32,481 bases of DNA from a virus, in the IMG/VR virus record IMGVR_UViG_3300025674_000201, positions 1-32,481 of that record. The stretch is one strand, 5' to 3'. Below the pieces are notes generated by a model. That model was not told where the DNA came from, searched no databases, and was given only the letters and a program-made list of their open reading frames with translations. This document shows positions 20,470 through 27,490 of this stretch, one piece after another. Within the stretch, counting starts at the first letter, position 1. Every line of letters starts with the position of its first letter. A program made the position numbers and the translations under genes.

Positions 20470-21900
20470 ATGACTTATTCTGTCCCCGGCCAAATCCGCA
20501 CCCACCTCGTCAGCTCCACCTATCCCGGTGGACCGGACAGTCCTTTCGTCCGCACGCAAGCAGTGCTGGACCAAATGCGCGGCTGGGAGATCATGAAAGC
20601 CGTCACCCTCGGCACCGAATATCTCCGCGAGAATAGCGAAGCCTTCCTCCCAATCGAACCCCGCGAGGATTACTCGGCCTACCTCGCCCGCGTAAACCGC
20701 GCCGTCTTCTCCCCCTACACCCAGCGCCTGGTACGTGCCGCCGCAGGTCTAATTTTGCGCCGCCCCATCACGCTCGAAGGCGACCCGTACTGGTCAGAGG
20801 TTTTTGCGAAGAACGTCGACGGATGCGGCTCCGACCTCGACGAATACGCCCGCCGCTCACTGATCTGCGCCCTAACTTACGGCCACTGCCACACGCTAGT
20901 CGACTTCCCCGCCCCAACTGGAGCACGCAGCCTGGCCGAAGAACGCGCACTCAACCGCCGCCCCTACTGGATTGAGGTCGATCCAACCAACATCTACGGC
21001 TGGCGCCTGGACCGCGAGACAAATTACGGCCAACTAACCCAAATCCGCATCAAAGAACGCGCAGTCGTCGCTGATGGAGAGTTTGGTGAGAAAGTTTACG
21101 ACCAAATCCGCGTCATCGAACCAGGCCGCTACCGCATCTACCGCCAAACCGAATCTGTAAAGGCAGCAGCAGGCGGCTTCCCCTATCCAAACGCCTACGA
21201 GGCTAGCGACGCCACCTCCGACTACGAATTAGTCGAGTCTGGCGACTACAGCCTGGGCGAAATCCCCCTAGTCACGGTTTATTCCAACAAGACCGACACG
21301 ATGGTCAGCAAGCCCCCGCTGCTGGACATCGCCTACCTAAACCTGGCCCATTTTCAACGCCAAGCCGACCTAATCCACAGCCTGCACATCGCCAGCCAAC
21401 CAATGCTGGTTTTAGAGGGCTGGGACGACCAAACGAAGGACATGGCCGTAGGCGTGAACTACGCCATCTCCACCCAACCAGGCAACAAGGTCTACTACGT
21501 CGAGCCAGCATCCAGCGCATTCGAGGCCCAAACCTCCGAGATCCGCGAGCTACAGATGCAAATGGCCACGCTAGGCATCAGCACCCTCAGCCAACAAAAA
21601 TTCGTTGCAGAGTCTGCCGACGCCCGTCGCCTGGACCGTGTTGACACCAACTCCATGCTGTCCATGGTTTCACTGGACCTCGAACAAAGTTTGCAGAAGT
21701 CCTTCGACCTTGCGGCCAACTACTTAGGGCTCGAACCACCGAAAGTAAGCATCAGCCGCGACTTCGACATCGACAAACTGATCGGCCAAGACATCACCGC
21801 ACTAACCTCACTCTTCGACCAAGGTGTCCTGGACCGCGAAGAGTTCCGCCAGGTGCTGGTGCGCGGCGAAATCCTACCGACTGCGAACGAAAGCATTTAG
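20470..21900 (+). CDS. Portal protein (DUF4055 type)
   Basis: 476 residues from ATG 20470. The regions SAYLARVNRAVFSPYTQRLV, RAAAGLILRRPITLEG, ALTYGHCHTLVDFPAP and PYWIEVDPTNIYGWRLD match the DUF4055 portal-like family. The C-terminal part (SSAFEAQTSEIRELQMQMAT, LGISTLSQQKFVAESADARR) is the long-helix region typical of SPP1-like portals. It forms the dodecameric DNA channel at the prohead vertex. It is flanked by the terminase and scaffold genes as expected. Confidence 0.88.
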   Translation: MTYSVPGQIRTHLVSSTYPGGPDSPFVRTQAVLDQMRGWEIMKAVTLGTEYLRENSEAFLPIEPREDYSAYLARVNRAVFSPYTQRLVRAAAGLILRRPITLEGDPYWSEVFAKNVDGCGSDLDEYARRSLICALTYGHCHTLVDFPAPTGARSLAEERALNRRPYWIEVDPTNIYGWRLDRETNYGQLTQIRIKERAVVADGEFGEKVYDQIRVIEPGRYRIYRQTESVKAAAGGFPYPNAYEASDATSDYELVESGDYSLGEIPLVTVYSNKTDTMVSKPPLLDIAYLNLAHFQRQADLIHSLHIASQPMLVLEGWDDQTKDMAVGVNYAISTQPGNKVYYVEPASSAFEAQTSEIRELQMQMATLGISTLSQQKFVAESADARRLDRVDTNSMLSMVSLDLEQSLQKSFDLAANYLGLEPPKVSISRDFDIDKLIGQDITALTSLFDQGVLDREEFRQVLVRGEILPTANESI

Positions 21901-21906
21901 TAAGTA

Positions 21907-21918
21907 GTGCAGTAGACT
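21907..21918 (+). promoter_or_regulatory. Candidate late promoter, -10-like TAGACT
   Basis: TAGACT at 21913-21918 lies 22 bases before ATG 21941. It is one of four TASACT boxes found 22-24 bases before starts of late genes. No -35 was seen. Confidence 0.3.
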
Positions 21919-21940
21919 AATACTGCCATTAAAACTTGTC

Positions 21941-22129
21941 ATGGCCGAATCACTTGACAAGGTTCTGCAGCCCGACGGGACATACAAGTGGGAACTTGTA
22001 GAACTCCGCGCTGCGAATCTGTACGAGAAGGACAAACCGAAGGAGGTAAAGCCTGCTTCGCAACCCCGACCAAAACGGCGTACCAAAGCCGAGCAAGAAA
22101 TCCCCCAAACCGCTGAATACGAATTTTGA
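21941..22129 (+). CDS. 62-aa charged small protein before the scaffold gene
   Basis: ATG 21941. The N-terminal part LQPDGTYKWELVELRAANLY is ordered-looking; the C-terminal half is a Lys/Pro/Arg-rich linker (KPASQPRPKRRTK). Its stop lies three bases before the scaffold ATG. Function unknown; possibly a head minor protein. Confidence 0.55.
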   Translation: MAESLDKVLQPDGTYKWELVELRAANLYEKDKPKEVKPASQPRPKRRTKAEQEIPQTAEYEF

Positions 22130-22131
22130 CA

Positions 22132-22854
22132 ATGGAAGAGCAAGTCATCCAGGACACGCCCGTGGCGAGCCCTGACCAGCCCGTGGCTGGAGCCGACACC
22201 GCTTCACAACCCGACCCAACCGCTTCAATCCGCGCCGAGTACGAAGCCCAGCTAGCTGCAATCAAGCAGCAAGCCGCCGAAGCCGAGGAACGTTTCCAAG
22301 GCATCAAAACCAAACTCGACGAGGTTTACAAGAAGCAGGACGACCAACGCAAAAAGACGTTGGAAGACCAGGGCCAATGGAAAGACCTCTGGGAAGAGGC
22401 CAACAAAACCGCCCAGGACAAAGATCTCCGCATCTCCGACCTGGAACGCCAGCTCGACGACCTGCGAGTTTCCAACGAACAGGCCGCAACAAAAGCGAGC
22501 GCATTATCCGCAATCAACCAAGCCGGAGCTATCAACTCCGACCAAATGTTGATGCTTTTACAAAACAATCTACAAAAGAATGCAGAAGGCAAAGTTGTCG
22601 TATTACAGGGCGGTGTCGAACAGGACATCAGCACCTATTTGAACAACTTAAAGAACCCTGGATCGGGCTACGAACACCACTTTAAGCCAAGCACCGCTGC
22701 AGGTATGGGCGCCAAACCCACACCGAACTCAGCGATTGCACCAGGAATGGCTAACCCCTGGAAGGAGGGTAGTATTAACATAACGAGGCAAATGCAACTA
22801 GAAGCACAGGAACCTGAACTCGCAGCAGTGCTGAAGAGGGAAGCGAACCTGTAG
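22132..22854 (+). CDS. Scaffolding protein
   Basis: ATG 22132 gives 240 residues. The acidic, Gln/Pro-rich N-terminus is followed by a long coiled coil (EAQLAAIKQQAAEAEERFQG to LRISDLERQLDDLRVSNEQA) and a short C-terminal part. Composition, length and position between portal and major capsid gene are those of phage scaffolding proteins, which guide capsid assembly and are then lost. Confidence 0.8.
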   Translation: MEEQVIQDTPVASPDQPVAGADTASQPDPTASIRAEYEAQLAAIKQQAAEAEERFQGIKTKLDEVYKKQDDQRKKTLEDQGQWKDLWEEANKTAQDKDLRISDLERQLDDLRVSNEQAATKASALSAINQAGAINSDQMLMLLQNNLQKNAEGKVVVLQGGVEQDISTYLNNLKNPGSGYEHHFKPSTAAGMGAKPTPNSAIAPGMANPWKEGSINITRQMQLEAQEPELAAVLKREANL

Positions 22855-22875
22855 TCCCAGTGGGACGTTGCCTCA

Positions 22876-22892
22876 CCAAGTCCGTGACTTGG
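22876..22892 (+). other. RNA hairpin between scaffold and capsid genes
   Basis: CCAAGTC (22876-22882), loop CGT, GACTTGG (22886-22892): a perfect 7-bp stem without a T-run, 34 bases before the capsid ATG. It may be an mRNA stability or processing element that raises capsid expression over scaffold. Confidence 0.5.
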
Positions 22893-22926
22893 ACCCCGCA
22901 AACACCTTTGACGTTGGTTTTCTAAA

Positions 22927-24009
22927 ATGGCCGCACCATTTCAGAATTATTCCGGCGGTGTCCTTCTCGCGGACATCGTAAAAAGGAATAATCTCAGCAC
23001 CTATGTGTCTGAGGCAATCAAAGAGCGCAGCCTGTTCCTGAAGAGCGGTGCTGTTGCTCGCAACCCCCTGCTGGATGCCCGCGAAGGCGGCACCCGCATC
23101 CAAGTCCCCGAGTTCAATCCCGTGTCTCCCACCGAGGAGATCATGGATGGAACGGCAACCTGGGGCACCTCAACCGCTGGCTATCTGACCCCTCAGAAGA
23201 TCGGCACCGGCACCCAAATTGCAACCATTTGCCATCGCGGTTTCGCGTACGCCGTGGACGACGTGGCAATGCTTGCTGCTGGTGAGGATCCGATGGGTCA
23301 CATCCGCAACCAGCTTGCTGATGCCATCAACAAGAAGAACAGCGAGCGTCTGTTCTCCCAGCTTGCCGGTCTGTTCGGCACCGCTCTGAGCGCCAACGCC
23401 CTCGACAAAGGCGTTGCTGCTGCCTCTGGTGCGGATGAGGACAACTTCCTGACCGCCGCAACTGTTGCCGAAGCCCGCGCCAAGCTGGGCGAGCGTGGCG
23501 ACGAGCTGGACGTGCTGGTTGTCCACCCCTCCGTCGGCTTCTACCTGTATCAGGTGGGCATGCTGACCTTCTCCACCTCAGCACTCGCCGCATCCGGCGC
23601 TGTGACCTGGGGCGGTGGCGGCGTGGGCGTTGGCGCACGCAGCATCGGCCAATTCGCCGGTTGCGACGTGATCATGGATCCCTCGGTGAACACCGTGGCT
23701 CCTGGCACCTCCACCCACCAGATCGAGTTCTACTGCTACCTGACCAAGCGTGGCACGATCCTCGAAGGTGTGCAGCAGGATCTCCGCATCGAAGCCGACC
23801 GCAACGTGCTCTCGAAGCAGGACGTCCTCTCCGTGGATTACCACACCGCCTACCACGTCATGGGCACCAAGTGGACCAACGCAGGCGACAACCCGACCAA
23901 CACTGGTCTGGCCACCGCAGGCAACTGGAGCGCCACCTACGACATCGACCTGATCCCCATGGTTCAGCTCACCGTCAACAGCCCCCTCGACACCTCCGTC
24001 ATCGCCTGA
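22927..24009 (+). CDS. Major capsid protein (HK97 fold expected)
   Basis: 360 residues from ATG 22927. The N-terminal arm (NLSTYVSEAIKERSLFLKSG), the segment EGGTRIQVPEFNPVSPTEEI, the long helix (NQLADAINKKNSERLFSQLA) and the C-terminal LVVHPSVGFYLYQVG region are typical of phage major coat proteins. Codon choice is strongly biased to C-ending codons, as for a highly expressed gene. It is followed by a strong terminator. Confidence 0.88.
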   Translation: MAAPFQNYSGGVLLADIVKRNNLSTYVSEAIKERSLFLKSGAVARNPLLDAREGGTRIQVPEFNPVSPTEEIMDGTATWGTSTAGYLTPQKIGTGTQIATICHRGFAYAVDDVAMLAAGEDPMGHIRNQLADAINKKNSERLFSQLAGLFGTALSANALDKGVAAASGADEDNFLTAATVAEARAKLGERGDELDVLVVHPSVGFYLYQVGMLTFSTSALAASGAVTWGGGGVGVGARSIGQFAGCDVIMDPSVNTVAPGTSTHQIEFYCYLTKRGTILEGVQQDLRIEADRNVLSKQDVLSVDYHTAYHVMGTKWTNAGDNPTNTGLATAGNWSATYDIDLIPMVQLTVNSPLDTSVIA

Positions 24010-24032
24010 TACGGTTATTTCGGATCCCCATC

Positions 24033-24057
24033 AGCCCCACTTCGGTGGGGCTTTTTT
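24033..24057 (+). terminator. Strong intrinsic terminator after the capsid gene
   Basis: AGCCCCAC (24033-24040), UUCG-type loop TTCG, GTGGGGCT (24045-24052), and a T-run to 24057. The C(UUCG)G loop is extra stable. It separates the capsid gene from the neck genes. Confidence 0.9.
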
Positions 24058-24061
24058 ATTG

Positions 24062-24071
24062 CCGCTACACT
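24062..24071 (+). promoter_or_regulatory. Candidate late promoter CCGCTACACT after a terminator
   Basis: CCGCTACACT at 24062-24071 lies five bases after the T-run and 24 bases before the GTG at 24096. The identical 10-mer follows the terminator at 26888. The position of a -35 box is occupied by the terminator stem, so the element would have to work without a standard -35. Confidence 0.4.
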
Positions 24072-24095
24072 GAGACAAAGTGATTTGTTATTGCT

Positions 24096-24626
24096 GTGGC
24101 CGCAGTAATCGACGCCACATTAAAGGGAGCCTCCTCCAACAGCTATGTAACGCTGGCTGAGGCAAACTCGTACTTTGAAACCACGCCCGAAAGCAGCACC
24201 TGGGACGATAAGACCGACGACCAAAAGAACCGCTCTTTAATCTCAGCAACCCGCTGGATCGACAGCCTTAATTTTTACGGCGACCGCTGCAGCACAAGCC
24301 AAGCACTGAGCTGGCCCCGCAACAATTACCACGTCGATCGCATCGAACTGGTCTGCGACGTAATCCCCGCCGAGATCAAATACGCAACCTATGAGCTGGC
24401 CCGTGCCCTAGCCAACGATCCAGACGCCGTAACCGGCAACACCGGCACCGAGGGTATCTACGACGAGGTGAAGCTAGGCGAGCTGGAAGTGAAATACAGC
24501 AAACAAAGCCAAGCAGTCGGCACCATCAACAACGTCTTCGACGTTTACCCCTGGCTGCAGTCTTACCTTGGCGCGTACACCATCGGCGGCTCCGGCAGCT
24601 ACCAAGTCCGTGTTGTGAGGGGTTGA
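24096..24626 (+). CDS. Head-tail connector / DnaT-like neck protein
   Basis: GTG 24096 gives 176 residues. The segments SNSYVTLAEANSYFETTP, KNRSLISATRWIDSLNFYGD and IPAEIKYATYELARALAND match the 'DnaT-like' head-tail adaptor family seen after capsid genes. It would form a ring under the portal. Positioned first in the neck operon. Confidence 0.78.
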   Translation: MAAVIDATLKGASSNSYVTLAEANSYFETTPESSTWDDKTDDQKNRSLISATRWIDSLNFYGDRCSTSQALSWPRNNYHVDRIELVCDVIPAEIKYATYELARALANDPDAVTGNTGTEGIYDEVKLGELEVKYSKQSQAVGTINNVFDVYPWLQSYLGAYTIGGSGSYQVRVVRG

Positions 24627-24627
24627 G

Positions 24628-25005
24628 ATGTCACTCATTGACGACGTTTTCAAGGGTATCCCCGCTCCACTTTTAAGCAAGTGGGGCCAAGACCTTACGT
24701 ACGTCAAGGCAGCAACAACCGAAACCTACGACCCAGCCACTGGAACGATCAGCGGCTCCGATACGAACGTAACAGTCAAAGGCATCATCACCAAACTGAA
24801 CCCAAAAGAGTTCCGTGGTCAGTACCAAACAACAGACATTAAGGTGATCATCGGCAATTCCGAGCTTGGTGATTACTACCCGAATGTGCGCGACCGCCTT
24901 GAGTACAGCGAAGCCGGATCCACCCGAGTGGGACGGATCATTGATGTCGATATTTACCGAGGCGAGCAAGCAATTTTGCACATCCTTATCGTGAGGCCCC
25001 AATAA
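24628..25005 (+). CDS. Head closure / stopper protein
   Basis: 125 residues. Beta-rich sequence (TYDPATGTISGSDTNVTVKG, TDIKVIIGNSEL, then DRLEYSEAGSTRVGRIIDVD) resembles siphovirus head-closure proteins. It lies between the adaptor and the gp10-like tail-completion gene, the expected order. Its stop overlaps the next ATG (TAATG). Confidence 0.7.
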   Translation: MSLIDDVFKGIPAPLLSKWGQDLTYVKAATTETYDPATGTISGSDTNVTVKGIITKLNPKEFRGQYQTTDIKVIIGNSELGDYYPNVRDRLEYSEAGSTRVGRIIDVDIYRGEQAILHILIVRPQ

Positions 25006-25568
25006 TGGCCAGAAAGTTTCTCAACGAGCTAACTCAGCTAAGTAAGGACTTAGATGCACTTGGCGTAAATCTGGTGTTTAACAGTCGCGCTAGGGCAGCT
25101 GAAGCCGTGGTGAAGGATCTACAGGAACTAGGCCCAGCCTGGACCGGAAAATTCCGTAATTCTTGGTACATAGAAAGTCCTACCGGATCGCGGCAAGGTG
25201 GTAGCCAGTCTGCAGGTGAAGCTATCCCTGTAAAAGCCCCCACACTGTCTGGCGCTGATGCACGAAAAGTTTACACAAACGGATCGAAACCCTTTATTGT
25301 TGACAGTGCATCTAGCTACAAAGAGCAGGCAACGGATACCGCGCCATTTAGGCTGGATGGGCCTGTACCACGTAAAACTGCCGAGAGTGACTTTGGTGTA
25401 AAACGAGGAGAGCGTCCTGATGGCGGTCTTCGTGGCGATGTATCCGGTTCAGGAGGCAACAGAAGTACGGCGGAACTGAACTGGTTCAGCAAGTATTCTC
25501 GCGCGGGTAAGCTGGACCAGACAGTTAAAAAGGCCCTTAGTAAGCCTTTTAAGGGGTTTTTGAAATGA
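25005..25568 (+). CDS. Neck / tail-completion protein (HK97 gp10-like)
   Basis: 187 residues from ATG 25005. The hallmark is VVKDLQELGPAWTGKFRNSW, where a helix leads to a P.WTGxFRxSW segment as in gp10-like tail-completion proteins. The rest is polar with Gly/Ser-rich linkers. The order in the operon supports the call. The region is more AT-rich and uses codons differently from its neighbours. Confidence 0.7.
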   Translation: MARKFLNELTQLSKDLDALGVNLVFNSRARAAEAVVKDLQELGPAWTGKFRNSWYIESPTGSRQGGSQSAGEAIPVKAPTLSGADARKVYTNGSKPFIVDSASSYKEQATDTAPFRLDGPVPRKTAESDFGVKRGERPDGGLRGDVSGSGGNRSTAELNWFSKYSRAGKLDQTVKKALSKPFKGFLK

Positions 25569-26020
25569 ACTATCAAGGCATCCGCGCCAAGTTTGAATCC
25601 CCGCTTTACACGGCTTACAACGCGCTTAGCCCTGCCGTACCCATTTACTTCGACAACGTACTAAACACAGCATCCGATGGCGACTCCGAGTTTATCGAAG
25701 TCAACATCCAATTTGGCTTAACAACCGAAGCAACTTTGACCGGCCAAACTGACCTGGTGCGTGGGATTGTAGTAGTCCGCGCCTACAGCGAAAAAGGCAA
25801 AGGCCCCGGTCGCAACCAGACACTGATAGACACAGCCTTCACAGTTTTATCGACGATAAATGCCACCGGAAAACCGAGCAGCGGTATTTATGTTCGCACC
25901 GGATCAATTGATGGTCCGAGTTTCGGCACCGGATCGACGGATCAGGAGTCAAGGATTGCGTTTACACCGTATTTTATTTCTCGTATCGAGACCGACTTCA
26001 CGGCGCAGGTTATTTCGTAA
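25565..26020 (+). CDS. Tail terminator protein (DUF4128-like)
   Basis: 151 residues; ATG 25565 overlaps the previous stop. The pattern IRAKFESPLYTAYNALSPAV, PIYFDN and the core EFIEVNIQFGLTTEATLTGQ, RGIVVVRAYSEKGKGPGRN fit DUF4128 tail terminators, hexameric caps that set the end of the tail tube. It directly precedes the tail tube gene. Confidence 0.75.
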   Translation: MNYQGIRAKFESPLYTAYNALSPAVPIYFDNVLNTASDGDSEFIEVNIQFGLTTEATLTGQTDLVRGIVVVRAYSEKGKGPGRNQTLIDTAFTVLSTINATGKPSSGIYVRTGSIDGPSFGTGSTDQESRIAFTPYFISRIETDFTAQVIS

Positions 26021-26030
26021 ATAGCAACAT

Positions 26031-26062
26031 CGGCTAACCTATAGTTAGCCGGGCTGTGCCCG
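26031..26062 (+). other. Two adjacent RNA hairpins before the tail tube gene
   Basis: CGGCTAAC (26031-26038), loop CTATA, GTTAGCCG (26044-26051): a perfect 8-bp stem. It abuts a second stem CGGGC (26050-26054), TGT, GCCCG (26058-26062). Neither has a T-run. They may protect or process the tail tube mRNA, which must be abundant. Confidence 0.5.
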
Positions 26063-26090
26063 CGACACTCCCTACCGATAGGTCTTACCT

Positions 26091-26837
26091 ATGGCAACCG
26101 TCCTCTCGGGCACCTCCGGCGCCCTGTACTACAAACCAGCCGGAACTTCCGTCACCACTCTCGCTGCTTCAGCATTCCCTGCAAGCGGCGGCGACATCAC
26201 TGTCGGCACCTACTTGGGTTTCCAGGTCAACGACCCCGTGACCCTGGCCTACCCCGCTGGAGCGACCACCACCAACGCAATTGCTGCTGGTGATTACTAC
26301 GTGTTGACCTACTCCGAGTCCACCGGTGTGATGACCCTCAGCTCCACCGTAGGTGGTTCCGAGGAAACCGCAACTGCAGCTCCCAGTGGCTTTGGTTCGG
26401 ACACCGCAAGCATCACCTACACCGCCGCCGAAGTTGTCGGTCAGGTGCGTGAGTGGAGCTTTGAGATCACCCGGAGCGAGATCGATGTCACCACAATCGG
26501 TCAAACTGTTTCCGGCACTGCTCCTTTCCGTGCTTACATCCCTGGTTTTGCTGACGGTTCCGGCTCAGCCACCGTCTACACAACCGACGATGACACTCTG
26601 CTCTCCAGCCGCCTGATCCAGGACGTGATCCAGCGCGAGCAGAACGGCGCCACGATGAAGCTGTACATCGACCGCATCATCAGCTCTGGTTCGGTGAACG
26701 ACACCACCAGCCGTTCGATCGAAGTTCCCGTGATTTTGACTTCCGCAAGTCTGAGCGTGAACCCCGACGACGGCCAAAGCGTGGAAATCGCCTTCCGTCC
26801 CAGCTCTGCCCCCAGCTTCGACTTCAGCAAGTCTTGA
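26091..26837 (+). CDS. Major tail protein (tail tube)
   Basis: 248 residues from ATG 26091. Beta-rich, Ser/Thr/Gly-rich sequence with the tube-domain segments EVVGQVREWSFEITRSEIDV, TTIGQTVSGTAPFRAYIPGF and GATMKLYIDRIISSGSV. The insert at residues 20-110 resembles an Ig-like decoration. C-rich codon bias suggests high expression. It is followed by a strong terminator and the chaperone genes. Confidence 0.82.
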   Translation: MATVLSGTSGALYYKPAGTSVTTLAASAFPASGGDITVGTYLGFQVNDPVTLAYPAGATTTNAIAAGDYYVLTYSESTGVMTLSSTVGGSEETATAAPSGFGSDTASITYTAAEVVGQVREWSFEITRSEIDVTTIGQTVSGTAPFRAYIPGFADGSGSATVYTTDDDTLLSSRLIQDVIQREQNGATMKLYIDRIISSGSVNDTTSRSIEVPVILTSASLSVNPDDGQSVEIAFRPSSAPSFDFSKS

Positions 26838-26864
26838 TAAGCTGTTACAAGGCAGATGGCAATC

Positions 26865-26888
26865 GCCCCGGTTTTACCGGGGCTTTTT
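26865..26888 (+). terminator. Strong intrinsic terminator after the tail tube gene
   Basis: GCCCCGGT (26865-26872), loop TTT, ACCGGGGC (26876-26883), then TTTTT (26884-26888). It follows the stop codon by about 28 bases. Confidence 0.9.
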
Positions 26889-26896
26889 GCTGTAAA

Positions 26897-26906
26897 CCGC
26901 TACACT
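26897..26906 (+). promoter_or_regulatory. Candidate late promoter CCGCTACACT
   Basis: The same 10-mer as at 24062-24071, again just after a terminator and 22 bases before the next ATG (26929). Confidence 0.4.
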
Positions 26907-26928
26907 AATCACATACACAACTAATTCA

Positions 26929-27282
26929 ATGCCTGTCGCACTTCGCGCAATTGATCGTCTCCGCAAGGCTGCCAATATGGAGCCGATCAAAAAAGAAGTC
27001 GAGTTGTCGGATGGATCGATCTTCGAATTTTGGTTCACGCCACTGACCATGGCCGAGCGTGAGCGTGCCCAACGCCAAGCCAAGTCCGACGACGCAACCG
27101 CATTCGCTCTCCAGCTGCTAATCAACAAAGCTCAGGACGAGAACGGCACCAAGCTGTTCAAGCCTGGCGAGATCGACATCCTGAAAAACGAAGTCAAGGA
27201 CAAAGATCTCCAAGCCCTGATGCTGGCAATTTTGACGGAGGAGAACGAAGCAACAGACGACATGAAAAGCACTGCAGAGTGA
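26929..27282 (+). CDS. Tail assembly chaperone, N-terminal frame (G-like)
   Basis: 117 residues, from ATG 26929. The core EVELSDGSIFEFWFTPLTMA, ERERAQ and the helical part (DDATAFALQLLINKAQDENG, KDKDLQALMLAILTEEN) match tail assembly chaperones that bind the tape measure during assembly. The gene lies between tail tube and tape measure. Its last codons (ATG AAA AGC ACT GCA GAG TGA) contain an AAAA run at which a +1 slip would join it to the next frame. Confidence 0.8.
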   Translation: MPVALRAIDRLRKAANMEPIKKEVELSDGSIFEFWFTPLTMAERERAQRQAKSDDATAFALQLLINKAQDENGTKLFKPGEIDILKNEVKDKDLQALMLAILTEENEATDDMKSTAE

Positions 27283-27463
27283 GATCGAGAAGGATCCTGC
27301 TCTGCAGTTCCAGTTCTTCCTAGCTGGCGAGTTAAAGATGACGCTCAGCGAACTCCAATCCCGCATGAGCCAGGAAGAACTGCTGGGCTGGCACGCTTAC
27401 TACACGTACCGCGCCAAGGTCGAAGAGGAAGCATACGAGAAAGCCAAACGTCGCGGTCGCTAG
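27269..27463 (+). CDS. Tail assembly chaperone, frameshift extension (GT-like)
   Basis: This frame is open from 27266, after an in-frame TGA (27263-27265), to TAG 27461-27463 and has no good start before ATG 27338. Its sequence (EIEKDPALQFQFFLAGELKM, TLSELQSRMSQEELLGWHAY) is that of the C-terminal domain of tail chaperone fusions. A +1 slip of the Lys tRNA on AAAA (27265-27268) gives DDMK-ALQSEIEKD and a fusion of about 177 residues. Such fusions bridge tape measure and tube proteins. Confidence 0.75.
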   Translation, partial: ALQSEIEKDPALQFQFFLAGELKMTLSELQSRMSQEELLGWHAYYTYRAKVEEEAYEKAKRRGR

Positions 27464-27466
27464 ACT
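27459..27466 (+). promoter_or_regulatory. Candidate late promoter, CGCTAGACT
   Basis: TAGACT at 27461-27466 (including the chaperone stop codon) lies 24 bases before the tape measure GTG. It resembles the CGCTACACT boxes at 24063 and 26898. Confidence 0.25.
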
Positions 27467-27490
27467 TAGGTGAAGATCTAGTGCCGCGCC

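Noticed and set aside
20768-20950. Small - strand frames inside the portal and other structural genes
   Set aside because: They are antisense shadows with Arg/Gly-rich composition and no start signals.
22905-22929. TTGACG at about 22909 as a promoter for the capsid gene
   Set aside because: It lies too close to the capsid ATG for a -10 box and leader to fit.
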